A stretch of 64,000 nt of DNA, from positions 1 to 64,000 of the forward strand of contig CAMBRC010000004.1 in NCBI GenBank assembly GCA_945869965.1, read 5' to 3'. This DNA is from Asaia bogorensis (GTDB lineage Bacteria; Pseudomonadota; Alphaproteobacteria; Acetobacterales; Acetobacteraceae). This document shows positions 7,931 to 16,061 of the stretch, in pieces. The notes beneath the pieces are model-generated. The model searched no databases. It saw nothing but the letters and a program-made list of their open reading frames with translations, and was not told where the DNA came from. Each line of letters starts with the position of its first letter. Within the stretch, counting starts at the first letter, position 1. The position numbers and the translations under genes were made by a program.

Positions 7931-9079
7931 ATGCGCACCCAGGTGGCGATCATCGGCGGCGGCCCCTCCGGCCTGCTGCTATCGCACCTGCTGCATCTCG
8001 AAGGCATCCACAGCGTCGTGCTCGAACGCCAAAGCCGCGCCTACGTCGAAGCCCGCATCCGCGCCGGCGTCCTCGAACCCGGCACGGTGGCCCTGCTGCG
8101 CCAGGCCGGCCTCGCCGAACGCCTGGATCGGGACGGGCTCATCCATGAAGGTGCCAGCTTCGCCGTTGGCGACCAACAGGTGCGTGTCGACTTCGTCGCC
8201 CTGACCGGCCACCACGTCACGGTCTACGGACAGACCGAAATCCAGAAAGACCTAGGCGACGCCCGAGCCCGCGGCACCATCCTGCACGAAGCCCGCGACG
8301 TCGCGCTGCACGACATCGAAACCGCCCCGCTGGTCCGCTTCACCCACAACGGCGCGGCGCACGAACTGCACTGCGACTTCATCGCCGGCTGCGACGGCTT
8401 CCATGGCCCCAGCCGCGCCGCCATCCCCGCCGCCGTGCTGAAGACCTGGGAACGCAGCTGGCCCTTCGCCTGGCTCGGCATTCTGGCCGACGCCAAACCC
8501 GCCGCCGACGAGCTGATCTACGCCGCCCACCCAAACGGCTTCGCCCTGGCCAGCATGCGCTCCCCCACCCGCAGCCGCTATTACATCCAGTGCGCACCTG
8601 ACGACTTGCTCGACAACTGGCCCGACGAACGCCTGTGGGACGAACTCCGCCTGCGCCTCGGCCCCACCGTGACCAGCGCGCCCGCGATCGAGAAAAGCAT
8701 CACCCCGCTGCGCAGCTTCGTCGCCGAGCCGATGCGCCATGGCCGGCTGTTCCTGGCCGGCGACGCAGCCCACATCGTGCCCCCCACCGGCGCCAAGGGC
8801 CTGAACCTGGCACTCGCCGACATCAGCGCGCTGCACCGGGCGCTGACCGCCTGGTATCATCGCGGCGACACGGCGGCGATCGAGGCCTATTCCGCCACCT
8901 GCCTGCGCCGGGTCTGGCGCGCCGTGCGGTTCTCCTGGTGGATGACAAACCTGCTGCACCGCGTGCACGATCCGGCCAGCTTCGAGCACCGCCTGCAACG
9001 GGCCGAACAGGACCAGTTGGCGACATCCGAGCGCGCGCGCGCGATGTTGGCCGAGAACTACGTCGGCCTGCCGGACTGA
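7931..9079 (+). CDS. pobA: 4-hydroxybenzoate 3-monooxygenase
   Basis: The 382-residue flavoprotein hydroxylates 4-hydroxybenzoate to protocatechuate with NADPH and oxygen. Visible are the N-terminal FAD-binding GGGPSGLLL (residues 9-17), the PobA signature RIRAGVLEPGTV, the CDGFHGPSR DG motif, the active-site SRYYIQC segment and the second FAD motif GDAAHIVPPTGAKGLNLA. The length is close to the usual 390. The ATG at 7931 begins directly at the conserved MRTQVAIIGGG. It is followed 14 nt later by pcaH, so its product feeds straight into the next enzyme. Confidence 0.93.
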   Translation: MRTQVAIIGGGPSGLLLSHLLHLEGIHSVVLERQSRAYVEARIRAGVLEPGTVALLRQAGLAERLDRDGLIHEGASFAVGDQQVRVDFVALTGHHVTVYGQTEIQKDLGDARARGTILHEARDVALHDIETAPLVRFTHNGAAHELHCDFIAGCDGFHGPSRAAIPAAVLKTWERSWPFAWLGILADAKPAADELIYAAHPNGFALASMRSPTRSRYYIQCAPDDLLDNWPDERLWDELRLRLGPTVTSAPAIEKSITPLRSFVAEPMRHGRLFLAGDAAHIVPPTGAKGLNLALADISALHRALTAWYHRGDTAAIEAYSATCLRRVWRAVRFSWWMTNLLHRVHDPASFEHRLQRAEQDQLATSERARAMLAENYVGLPD

Positions 9080-9093
9080 ACGAGGAGCACGCC

Positions 9094-9813
9094 ATGAACG
9101 AACCCCCTCTGATCCACGATGGCTGGACCGCCCGCGACTGGAAAACCCAACCGCCGCTGATCCACCCGGAGTATCGCTCCAGCGTGCTGCGCGGCCCAAC
9201 CCAGCCCATGGTCAAAATCGCGCCAACCCTGACCGAACACACCGGCCCGATCCACGGCCCCGCCAGCGTCGACACCCTGGACTACGACCTCACCCGAAAC
9301 GGCCGGCGCAACGGCGAGCCACTCGGCGAACGCATCATCGTCACCGGTCGCGTGCTCGGCGATGACGGTCGCCCGGTACCAAACACTGTGCTGGAACTCT
9401 GGCAGGCAAACGCCGCCGGCCGCTATATCCACGCCACCGACCAGCACGACGCGCCGATCGATCCGAACTTCTTCGGCGCCGGCCGCTGCATGACCGATGA
9501 AAACGGCGTCTACCGCTTCACCACGATCAAGCCCGGCGCCTACCCCTGGGGCAACCACCACAACGCCTGGCGCCCCGCACATATCCATTTCTCCCTGTTC
9601 GGACCAAGCTTCTCCACGCGGCTCGTCACCCAGATGTATTTCCCCGGTGACCCCCTGCTGGCGCTGGACCCGATCTTTCATGCCGTCCCCGAAACCTCCC
9701 GCCCGGCCCTGATCGCGGATTTCTCGCTCGACCACAGCCAGCCCGGCATGGCTCTCGGCTACCTCTGGGACATCATCCTGCGCGGCCGCAAAGCCACGCC
9801 GATGGAGGCCTGA
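9094..9813 (+). CDS. pcaH: Protocatechuate 3,4-dioxygenase beta subunit
   Basis: The 239-residue subunit binds the catalytic Fe(III) and cleaves protocatechuate between its hydroxyls. By alignment to the known family, the four iron ligands are all present: Tyr111 (GRYIHATD), Tyr150 (GAYPWGN), His163 and His165 (RPAHIHF); the spacings of 39, 13 and 15 residues from Tyr to Tyr and from Tyr to each His match the Pseudomonas enzyme. GAGGAG precedes the ATG by 5-6 nt. It is 1 nt upstream of pcaG, with which it forms the alpha-beta protomer. Confidence 0.95.
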   Translation: MNEPPLIHDGWTARDWKTQPPLIHPEYRSSVLRGPTQPMVKIAPTLTEHTGPIHGPASVDTLDYDLTRNGRRNGEPLGERIIVTGRVLGDDGRPVPNTVLELWQANAAGRYIHATDQHDAPIDPNFFGAGRCMTDENGVYRFTTIKPGAYPWGNHHNAWRPAHIHFSLFGPSFSTRLVTQMYFPGDPLLALDPIFHAVPETSRPALIADFSLDHSQPGMALGYLWDIILRGRKATPMEA

Positions 9814-9814
9814 T

Positions 9815-10393
9815 ATGACCAGGCGCCAAACCCCTTCCCAAACCATCGGCCCATTCTTCGCCTACGGCCTGACCCCCCGCCAATACAACTACCCCCTGCG
9901 CGACATCGCCGGCCCGACCATCGCCACCGACGAAACCCCCGGCAACCGCATCCGTATCGAAGGCCGCGTGCTGGACGGCGCCGGCGCCCCGGTCGACGAC
10001 GCCATGATCGAACTATGGCAAGCAGACAGCCAAGGCCGCTACCCCACCCCCGCCACCAACCAAAGCTTCACCGGCTTCGGCCGCGCCGGCACCGGGCCCG
10101 ACCCGAAAAAACGCTTCATATTCGATACAATAAAGCCCGGCCGCGTCGACCCCCGCCAGGCGCCGCACATCGGCGTCATCCTGTTCATGCGCGGCCTGCT
10201 CGTCCATCTCTACACCCGCATCTACTTCGACGACGAAGCCACCGCCAACGCCACCGATCCCGCCCTGTCCGCGGTTCCTCCCGAACGCCGCCACACCCTG
10301 ATCGCGGCGCGAACGGACACGCCCAGCGGCGTGGTCTACCGCTTCGACATCCGCATGCAGGGTCCTGACGAGACGGTCTTCTTCGACGCTTGA
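9815..10393 (+). CDS. pcaG: Protocatechuate 3,4-dioxygenase alpha subunit
   Basis: The 192-residue protein starts with the typical TPSQTIGPFFAYGL and carries the conserved ELWQADSQGRY and FDTIKPG segments of the alpha subunit. As expected for alpha chains, the second His of the beta-type HIH pair is absent (QAPHIGVILF). It partners with PcaH. It is the last gene of the plus-strand block; a hairpin repeat begins 25 nt after the stop. Later pathway genes pcaB and pcaF are not in this window. Confidence 0.93.
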   Translation: MTRRQTPSQTIGPFFAYGLTPRQYNYPLRDIAGPTIATDETPGNRIRIEGRVLDGAGAPVDDAMIELWQADSQGRYPTPATNQSFTGFGRAGTGPDPKKRFIFDTIKPGRVDPRQAPHIGVILFMRGLLVHLYTRIYFDDEATANATDPALSAVPPERRHTLIAARTDTPSGVVYRFDIRMQGPDETVFFDA

Positions 10394-10410
10394 TCCGCAG
10401 AAAGCATTAG

Positions 10411-10583
10411 AAAAGGTCTTCTTTTTGTGAACAAAAAGAAGCAAAAAAACTTTATTCGATTTGCGTTCGCCAGCACGGAAGCCTTGAAGTCACCCGTCGT
10501 GACAGAGAACCGCGGTCGAAAACCTTGCCCAGCCCAAAGCGGATAAAGTTTTTTTGCTTCTTTTTGTTCACAAAAAGAAGACT
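10411..10583. repeat. Inward-facing pair of family H hairpin repeats
   Basis: Each unit is a hairpin with arms CTTCTTTTTGT and ACAAAAAGAAG and a 2-nt centre, followed by CAAAAAAACTTTAT. Copy one (hairpin 10418-10441) follows pcaG in sense orientation. Copy two (10557-10580) is inverted and follows, on the minus strand, the stop of the ATPase gene at 10587. Together they form an inverted repeat of about 40-bp arms around some 80 bp of unrelated sequence. Confidence 0.9.
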
Positions 10584-10586
10584 CCC

Positions 10587-11369
10587 TTACCCCTCGATCG
10601 CCTCCACCGCCCCGCTCGCCAGCCGCCGGTCATACCCCAGGCTCGCCGCCAGCAACTGCCGCGTATAAGGATGCGAAGGGCTGTCATCCTCCAGCGCCGC
10701 CACAGGCAACTCTTCCAGCAGGTGCCCGGCATTCATCACCCCCAGCCGGTCGCACATATGCGCCACCACCGCCAGGTCGTGACTGACCAGAATACAAGTC
10801 AGCCCCAGCCGCTCCCGCAAATCCACCAGCAGGTTCAGGATCTCCGCCTGCACCGAGACGTCCAGCGCCGAAGTCGGCTCATCCAGCAGCAACACCTGCG
10901 GCTCGAGGATCAACGCCCGCGCAATCGCCAACCGCTGCCGCTGCCCGCCGGACAATTGATGCGGATAGCGATACCGAAACGAAGGCCCCAGCCCGACCTG
11001 CACCAGCACCCGGGCAATGCGTTCGTCGGTGTCGCCGATGTCGTGAATGGCCAGGGGTTCGGACAGCGTCGTGTTGACGGTATGACGCGGATGCAGCGAT
11101 CCATACGGGTCCTGGAACACCATCTGCACCCGCCGGTAGAAGCTGCGGCTGCGCACCGGGGTCATCGCCTCGCCACCAATGGTGACGGCCCCGGACCAGT
11201 TGGGATTCAAGCCGCAAAGGGCGCGCAGGATGGTGGATTTGCCGCACCCGGACTCGCCGACCAGCCCATAGGTTTCGCCCTGCCCGACATCGAATGAAAC
11301 GCCGTCAACGGCATGGACCAGATTGCTGCAGGTGCCGAAGGTGACGCGAAGGTCTTTGACGGTGATCAC
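10587..11369 (-). CDS. Peptide-type ABC transporter ATP-binding protein (DppF/OppF-like)
   Basis: The 260-residue ATPase has an intact Walker A (GESGCGKST), Q-loop (VFQDPYGSLHPRHTV), signature LSGGQRQRLAIARAL, Walker B VLLLDEPTSALD and H-loop SHD. It powers import together with the following genes on the same strand. The start is GTG at 11369, preceded by GGAGG and placed 4 nt after the stop of the other ATPase gene. The C-terminal cysteine-rich oligo_HPY tail is absent; the protein ends soon after HPYTRQLLAA. The substrate could be a dipeptide, oligopeptide or nickel-type ligand. Confidence 0.88.
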   Translation of the reverse strand: MITVKDLRVTFGTCSNLVHAVDGVSFDVGQGETYGLVGESGCGKSTILRALCGLNPNWSGAVTIGGEAMTPVRSRSFYRRVQMVFQDPYGSLHPRHTVNTTLSEPLAIHDIGDTDERIARVLVQVGLGPSFRYRYPHQLSGGQRQRLAIARALILEPQVLLLDEPTSALDVSVQAEILNLLVDLRERLGLTCILVSHDLAVVAHMCDRLGVMNAGHLLEELPVAALEDDSPSHPYTRQLLAASLGYDRRLASGAVEAIEG

Positions 11370-11373
11370 CGTA

Positions 11374-12225
11374 TCACCCCTCCAACCAAGCGGGATCGCG
11401 ACTAAGCACCGCGAGCTTCTGATGCCGCGACCCGATGCGGGGCAGGGAGGCCAGCAACCCCTGGGTATACGGATGCTGCGCATTTGCCAGTTCGGCGGCC
11501 GCACACTCCTCGACAATCCGCCCGGCGTACATGATCAGCACCCGATCACAGAACGTCGCCACCAGGTTGAGATCATGACTGATAAAGATCAGCCCCAGCC
11601 CGCGCCGCGTGACCAGGTCGTCCAGGATCGCCAGCACCTGCATCCGCACGGTCACATCCAGCGCCGAAGTCGGTTCATCGGCAATCAGCAGATCGGGTTC
11701 GGCCATCAGCATCATCGCGATCATGACGCGCTGCCCCATCCCGCCGGAAACCTCGTGCGGATACAGCGCGAACACCCGTGCGGGATTGCGGATGTGGACG
11801 GCCTCCAGCATCGCCATCACCCGATCGCGCTTTTCCGCCTTGGACAGGCGCAGGTCTTGCGGAATCGCCTCAGCGATCTGCGCCCCCACGCGCATCACCG
11901 GGTCAAGTGCATGCTTCGGGTCCTGCATGATCATGGAGATGCGCCGCCCGCGCACCTTCAGCATCTCGCGCTCACTGGCCGCCGCGAGGTCGACTTCCTG
12001 GAACTGCAGCCGCCGCGCCGTCAGCGTGCCGTTGGGCGGCGTCAGCTTCATGATCGCGCGTCCGGTTTGTGACTTGCCAGAGCCGGACTCACCCACGATG
12101 CCGATCTTCTCGCGCCCAACCTGGAACGACACGCCGCGCACCGCATGGACCATGCGCTGCGGGGTACGAAACCGGACATGCAGGTCTTCGACGACAAGCT
12201 GGGGAGGTGCCAGATCGGTGTTCAT
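11374..12225 (-). CDS. Peptide-type ABC transporter ATP-binding protein (DppD/OppD-like)
   Basis: The 283-residue ATPase has Walker A GESGSGKSQT, Q-loop IMQDPKHALDPVMRVG, signature VSGGMGQRVMIAMML, Walker B LLIADEPTSALD and an intact H-loop SHD. The Met in SGGM is common in OppD/DppD subunits. The start at 12225 overlaps the stop of the upstream permease gene (ATGA). Like its partner it ends after HPYTQGLLASLP and a short tail. It pairs with the other ATPase to drive the two permeases. Confidence 0.88.
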   Translation of the reverse strand: MNTDLAPPQLVVEDLHVRFRTPQRMVHAVRGVSFQVGREKIGIVGESGSGKSQTGRAIMKLTPPNGTLTARRLQFQEVDLAAASEREMLKVRGRRISMIMQDPKHALDPVMRVGAQIAEAIPQDLRLSKAEKRDRVMAMLEAVHIRNPARVFALYPHEVSGGMGQRVMIAMMLMAEPDLLIADEPTSALDVTVRMQVLAILDDLVTRRGLGLIFISHDLNLVATFCDRVLIMYAGRIVEECAAAELANAQHPYTQGLLASLPRIGSRHQKLAVLSRDPAWLEG

Positions 12226-13121
12226 TCGGAACGCGGGTCCAAAACGTCGCGCAACCCGTCGCCGAACAGGTTGAAGGCGAGCGAGGTGAGCAGGATCGCC
12301 AGGCCGGGGATGGCGGCAATCCACCAGGCCCCCAGCATGTATTGCCGCCCGGTCGACAGGATCGCCCCCCATTCCGGCATTGGCGGCTGCGCGCCCAAGC
12401 CCAGAAACCCAAGCCCGGCAGCAGTCAAAATGATCCCCGCCATGTTCAGCGTGATCCGCACCACCACCGACGGCACGCACATCGGCACGATATGCTTCAG
12501 GATGATCCGCCGCGGCGATGCCCCCTGGACCCGCACCGCGGCGATATAATCCGACGCCCGGATGGTCAGCGTCTCCGCCCGCGCCAGCCGCGCAATCGGC
12601 GGCCAGGCCGTCAGCGAAATCGCAATCACCGCATTCTCAATCCCCGAGCCCAACGCCGCCACAAACCCAAGTGCCAGGATCAACGGCGGAAACGACAGGA
12701 AGATATCGTTGATCCGCATCAGCACGGTGTCGGTCCAGCCGCCGAAATACCCCGCCGTGGTCCCCACCGCCAACCCGATCGGGGCGGCAATGACCGCCAC
12801 CAGACATGACATATACAGCGTGATCCGCGAGCCATAGACCACCCGGGCAAACAGGTCGCGCCCCAGCTCATCGGTGCCGAACCAATGCGCGCCGCTCGGC
12901 GGCAGCAACCGCCGGGTAAGGTCCTGGTCATTCGGCCCAACCGGCGCAATCACCGGCGCCAGGATCGCCACAACCACCAGCGACAACAGGATCCCCAGCC
13001 CGATCAGTGCCAGCGGATTGGCCCGCAGCCGCAGCCAGCCGAAATAGAACCGCTGCACATTGGCATGGCGCGGCGAGGTGGTGACCTCCGCCGTCAACCA
13101 GGAGTGCAAGGACCCGCTCAT
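12222..13121 (-). CDS. Peptide-type ABC transporter permease (DppC/OppC-like)
   Basis: The 299-residue inner-membrane protein has the OppC N-terminal layout (cytoplasmic leader, first membrane helix LALIGLGILLSLVVVAILAP, then a HWFGTDELGRDLFARVVYG loop) and the BPD_transp_1 core with the coupling EAA-like loop (DYIAAVRVQGASPRRIILKHIVP). About six membrane helices are visible. It overlaps both neighbours by 4 nt, so the operon is tightly coupled. Confidence 0.88.
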   Translation of the reverse strand: MSGSLHSWLTAEVTTSPRHANVQRFYFGWLRLRANPLALIGLGILLSLVVVAILAPVIAPVGPNDQDLTRRLLPPSGAHWFGTDELGRDLFARVVYGSRITLYMSCLVAVIAAPIGLAVGTTAGYFGGWTDTVLMRINDIFLSFPPLILALGFVAALGSGIENAVIAISLTAWPPIARLARAETLTIRASDYIAAVRVQGASPRRIILKHIVPMCVPSVVVRITLNMAGIILTAAGLGFLGLGAQPPMPEWGAILSTGRQYMLGAWWIAAIPGLAILLTSLAFNLFGDGLRDVLDPRSE

Positions 13122-14167
13122 CGCGTGCGCGGGTCCAACAGCCGATACAGCACGTCACTCAACAGGTTCAGCCCCACAAAGATGATTCCGATGATCAGCA
13201 CACAGGCCAGCACCGCGTTCATATCCCCGGCCAACAGCCCGGACGTCAGATAGCGCCCAAACCCCGGCCATGCGAACACCGTCTCCGTCAGCACCGCGCC
13301 TTCCAACAAAAACGCATAGGCCAGCGCGATCACCGTGATGAGCTGCACCAGGATGTTGCGAAATGCGTGCCGCCAAACCACCCGCCAACGCGACATCCCC
13401 TTGACCCGCGCTGCAACAATGTATTCCTGGCTCAACTGCTCCAGCATGAAGCTGCGCGTCATCCGGCTGATATACGCCATCGACGCATACCCCAGGATCG
13501 ACGCCGGCAGGATGATGTGGCTGAACGCGTTCCAGAACACCTCTGCCTCGCCGGCCAGCAACGCATCCACCAGCAACAGCCCCGTCCGCGTATCCACCAT
13601 GTCGAGATAAACCACATCCAGCCGCCCCGGCCCGCCGACCCAACCAAGGCTGGCATAGAACAGGATCAGCCCCATCAACCCAAGCCAGAAGGTCGGGCTC
13701 GAATACCCCAACAACCCGATGAACCGCGCGACATGGTCCAGCACGCTGCCGCGATACACCGCCGCCAGCATCCCGAACGGCACCCCAAGCCCAACCCCGA
13801 ATATGATCGCCACAGTCGCCAGCTCGATCGTTGCCGGAAACACCCGCTTGATGTCATGCGCCACCGAGTTGCCGGTGAACAGCGCATTGCCGAACTCGCC
13901 GGTCATCATGTCGCGGATGAACACCCCGAACTGGACATAGATCGGCTTGTCCAGCCCAAGCTGCGCCTTGACCATGTCATAGGTCTCGGGCTCCGCCTGC
14001 TCGCCGATGATCGCAATCACCGGATCGATCGGCAGCATCCGCCCCATGAAGAAGGTCAGCGCCAGCAGGCCAAGCAACGTCACCAGAACCGAAACCACCT
14101 GGCCGGCTGCCGCCTTCATCCAGGGCGGCAGCCCAGTCCCCTTCGCCGGCGCCTTGCTATCGCTCAC
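13118..14167 (-). CDS. Peptide-type ABC transporter permease (DppB/OppB-like)
   Basis: This permease has the DppB pattern: a first helix LVTLLGLLALTFFMGRMLP followed by DPV, the LGLDKPIYVQF loop, then the membrane core with the EAA-like loop SQEYIVAARVKGMSRWRVVWRHAFRN. The GTG at 14167 (349 residues) is chosen because it lies 4 nt beyond the stop of the binding-protein gene. An ATG at 14197 would add ten residues and overlap that gene. The Shine-Dalgarno sequence is weak for either start. Confidence 0.85.
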   Translation of the reverse strand: MSDSKAPAKGTGLPPWMKAAAGQVVSVLVTLLGLLALTFFMGRMLPIDPVIAIIGEQAEPETYDMVKAQLGLDKPIYVQFGVFIRDMMTGEFGNALFTGNSVAHDIKRVFPATIELATVAIIFGVGLGVPFGMLAAVYRGSVLDHVARFIGLLGYSSPTFWLGLMGLILFYASLGWVGGPGRLDVVYLDMVDTRTGLLLVDALLAGEAEVFWNAFSHIILPASILGYASMAYISRMTRSFMLEQLSQEYIVAARVKGMSRWRVVWRHAFRNILVQLITVIALAYAFLLEGAVLTETVFAWPGFGRYLTSGLLAGDMNAVLACVLIIGIIFVGLNLLSDVLYRLLDPRTR

Positions 14168-14171
14168 GCCG

Positions 14172-15788
14172 TTACTTGCCAGCAGTCGCGTAGACAACGT
14201 TGAACGGGGTAATGGCGAAGCCCTTGACGTCCTTGCGCAGCGCGATCGGCCGCACCGTCTGGTACATATACGCCATCGGCCCGTTCTTCATCATGTAGCG
14301 CTGGATCTCATGATACATCGCAATCCGCTTGGCCGGGTCCCGCTCCATCCGCGCCGTCTCGGCCATCTCGTTGATCTTTTCGTCCTGCCACGACGAGCGC
14401 CAGGACGGATACTGCGCCAGCCGCGCCTCCGCCCGGTTGTCCGGGTTCACCGCATGGCGCGAGATCATGCTGTCGGCATCGGGATACCCCGCACCCCAGC
14501 CAATCTGTAGCACCTCGAAATCGCGCGACCGTGCCCGGGTGAACAGGTTGGCGTCCGCCATCTGCTCCAGCTCCAGCTTGATGCCGATCTTGGCCGCATT
14601 CGCCTGGACATGCTGCGCGACCACCGGGGCGATGTTGTTGGCCGAGATGATGAACTTCTTGGTGAAGCCATTCGGAAAACCAGCTTCCGTGATCAGCGCC
14701 TTTGCCTTCTCCAGGTCCAGCTTGAACGGCTGCCCCTCCTTGGTGTCCAGCGCCCCGAACGCCCCCTCCGGCACCAGGCTGGCGCGCGGATTCCCCTGGT
14801 ACTCCAGGATCGTCTTGCCCAACCCGTCATAGTCGATCAGATAGCGAAACGCCTCGCGCACCAGCGGCTTGCCAACAATCGGGTCGCTGCCGTTGAACGC
14901 CAGATAGCCATAGCCATGCATCACCGTGGTTTCGACATGGATCGCCGGATTCTGCGCCAGCGCCCTGAGATCGTCGGTGTTCAACAGCCGCGCCACATCG
15001 ATGTCGCCCTTCTCCAGCAATAGCCGCTGCGCCCCGGATTCCGGCACATGACGAATGATCACCCGCTTCAGCTTGGCCTTCTCGCCGAAATAATTATCGT
15101 TGCGCTCCAGGATTACCACCTCGTTGGTATTCCATCGCGCCACCCGATACGCCCCAACACAGATCGGCGCCGTCTTGAAGAACGCATTGCCATAGTCGCT
15201 CTTGCCGTCGGTAACCTTGGCGTTCTTCTCGCCCTCCGCCTTGTCGAGAATCCCGGTCGACCCCGAGGCAAACATCGCCGACAGCAACAGCCCGATCGGA
15301 TACGGCTTGGCCAGCTTCACCACCAGCGTGCTGTCATCCGTCGCCTTGATCGTCTCCGCCGCATTCTCCTTGGAAAAACCCCACTGGGTGAAGTTCGCCG
15401 AATTGCCAAACCCCAGATGGATCACCCGATGCATCGACCACTCGGCATCATACGCCGTCGCCTTTTTCCCCGACGGAAACTGCAAATCCGGCCGCAGCTT
15501 CAGCGTGATCGTCAGCCCGTCATCGGACACCGTCCAACCCTGCGCTGCACTCGGCAGGATCTTGGAAACATCCTTCAGGTCATAGTTGACCAGCGGCTCG
15601 CACACGTTGCGAATGATGTCGTTGCCGTTCACTTCGGCGATTTGTGCGGGATCAAACGTGATCAGCGCATCCAGGTTCCACGCCATCACCAAAGCGTCCC
15701 GCGGCGTCGCCGCCTGCGCGGCACCAGCCACCAGCCCAAGCGACAACAGCGGTGCGGCAAGCGCTACGCGAACCGAGATGGACATCAT
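14172..15788 (-). CDS. Peptide-type ABC transporter substrate-binding protein (SBP_bac_5)
   Basis: The 538-residue protein begins with a Sec signal peptide (cleavage near AAQA-ATPR, about residue 27) and has the family 5 features: MAWNLDALITFDPAQ, the DDGLTITLKLRPDLQFPSGKK segment, VREAFRYLIDYDGL and GWGAGYPDADSM. It would capture the ligand in the periplasm and deliver it to the permeases encoded next. It is the first gene of a five-gene minus-strand operon, divergent from a carbohydrate-type importer. A CDS for a regulator is not adjacent. Confidence 0.9.
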   Translation of the reverse strand: MMSISVRVALAAPLLSLGLVAGAAQAATPRDALVMAWNLDALITFDPAQIAEVNGNDIIRNVCEPLVNYDLKDVSKILPSAAQGWTVSDDGLTITLKLRPDLQFPSGKKATAYDAEWSMHRVIHLGFGNSANFTQWGFSKENAAETIKATDDSTLVVKLAKPYPIGLLLSAMFASGSTGILDKAEGEKNAKVTDGKSDYGNAFFKTAPICVGAYRVARWNTNEVVILERNDNYFGEKAKLKRVIIRHVPESGAQRLLLEKGDIDVARLLNTDDLRALAQNPAIHVETTVMHGYGYLAFNGSDPIVGKPLVREAFRYLIDYDGLGKTILEYQGNPRASLVPEGAFGALDTKEGQPFKLDLEKAKALITEAGFPNGFTKKFIISANNIAPVVAQHVQANAAKIGIKLELEQMADANLFTRARSRDFEVLQIGWGAGYPDADSMISRHAVNPDNRAEARLAQYPSWRSSWQDEKINEMAETARMERDPAKRIAMYHEIQRYMMKNGPMAYMYQTVRPIALRKDVKGFAITPFNVVYATAGK

Positions 15789-15952
15789 GGCCTCCTGCTA
15801 CGGGGGAAATCCGCGAAGCGTCGCGGCGGTGCAGCAATCCTAGCGGAGGGATGGCGCGGGCAACAAGCGTGACGAAGAGAAGTGACAGCAAGCAAGCCTC
15901 GATTGCACCAACCGCATGCGGGAAACCTGTAGCCAGCCGCCGCGAACAATGC

Positions 15953-15967
15953 CTAATATTATATTAG
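15953..15967. promoter_or_regulatory. AT-rich palindrome between two divergent ABC operons
   Basis: CTAATAT-T-ATATTAG is a perfect 15-bp dyad, very AT-rich in an otherwise GC-rich 273-bp gap between the minus-strand peptide importer and the plus-strand carbohydrate-type importer. Its symmetry and position fit an operator or a promoter element shared by both operons. Nothing identifies the binding protein. Confidence 0.35.
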
Positions 15968-16061
15968 CTGCCGCAGCCAAGTGCCACAAAGGCACAGCGC
16001 GGCAAGAATGCCGACCCGGCAAGCGCTGGTGCCAAGAAACGACAAACGAGGAGATGCCCCG

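Noticed and set aside
10411-10583. Short reading frames and gene extensions with lysine/phenylalanine-rich peptides such as LLFVHKKK or FFCFFLFTKRR
   Set aside because: These come from translating the H hairpin repeats. The same peptides recur at every copy and have no independent start signals, so starts were moved downstream.
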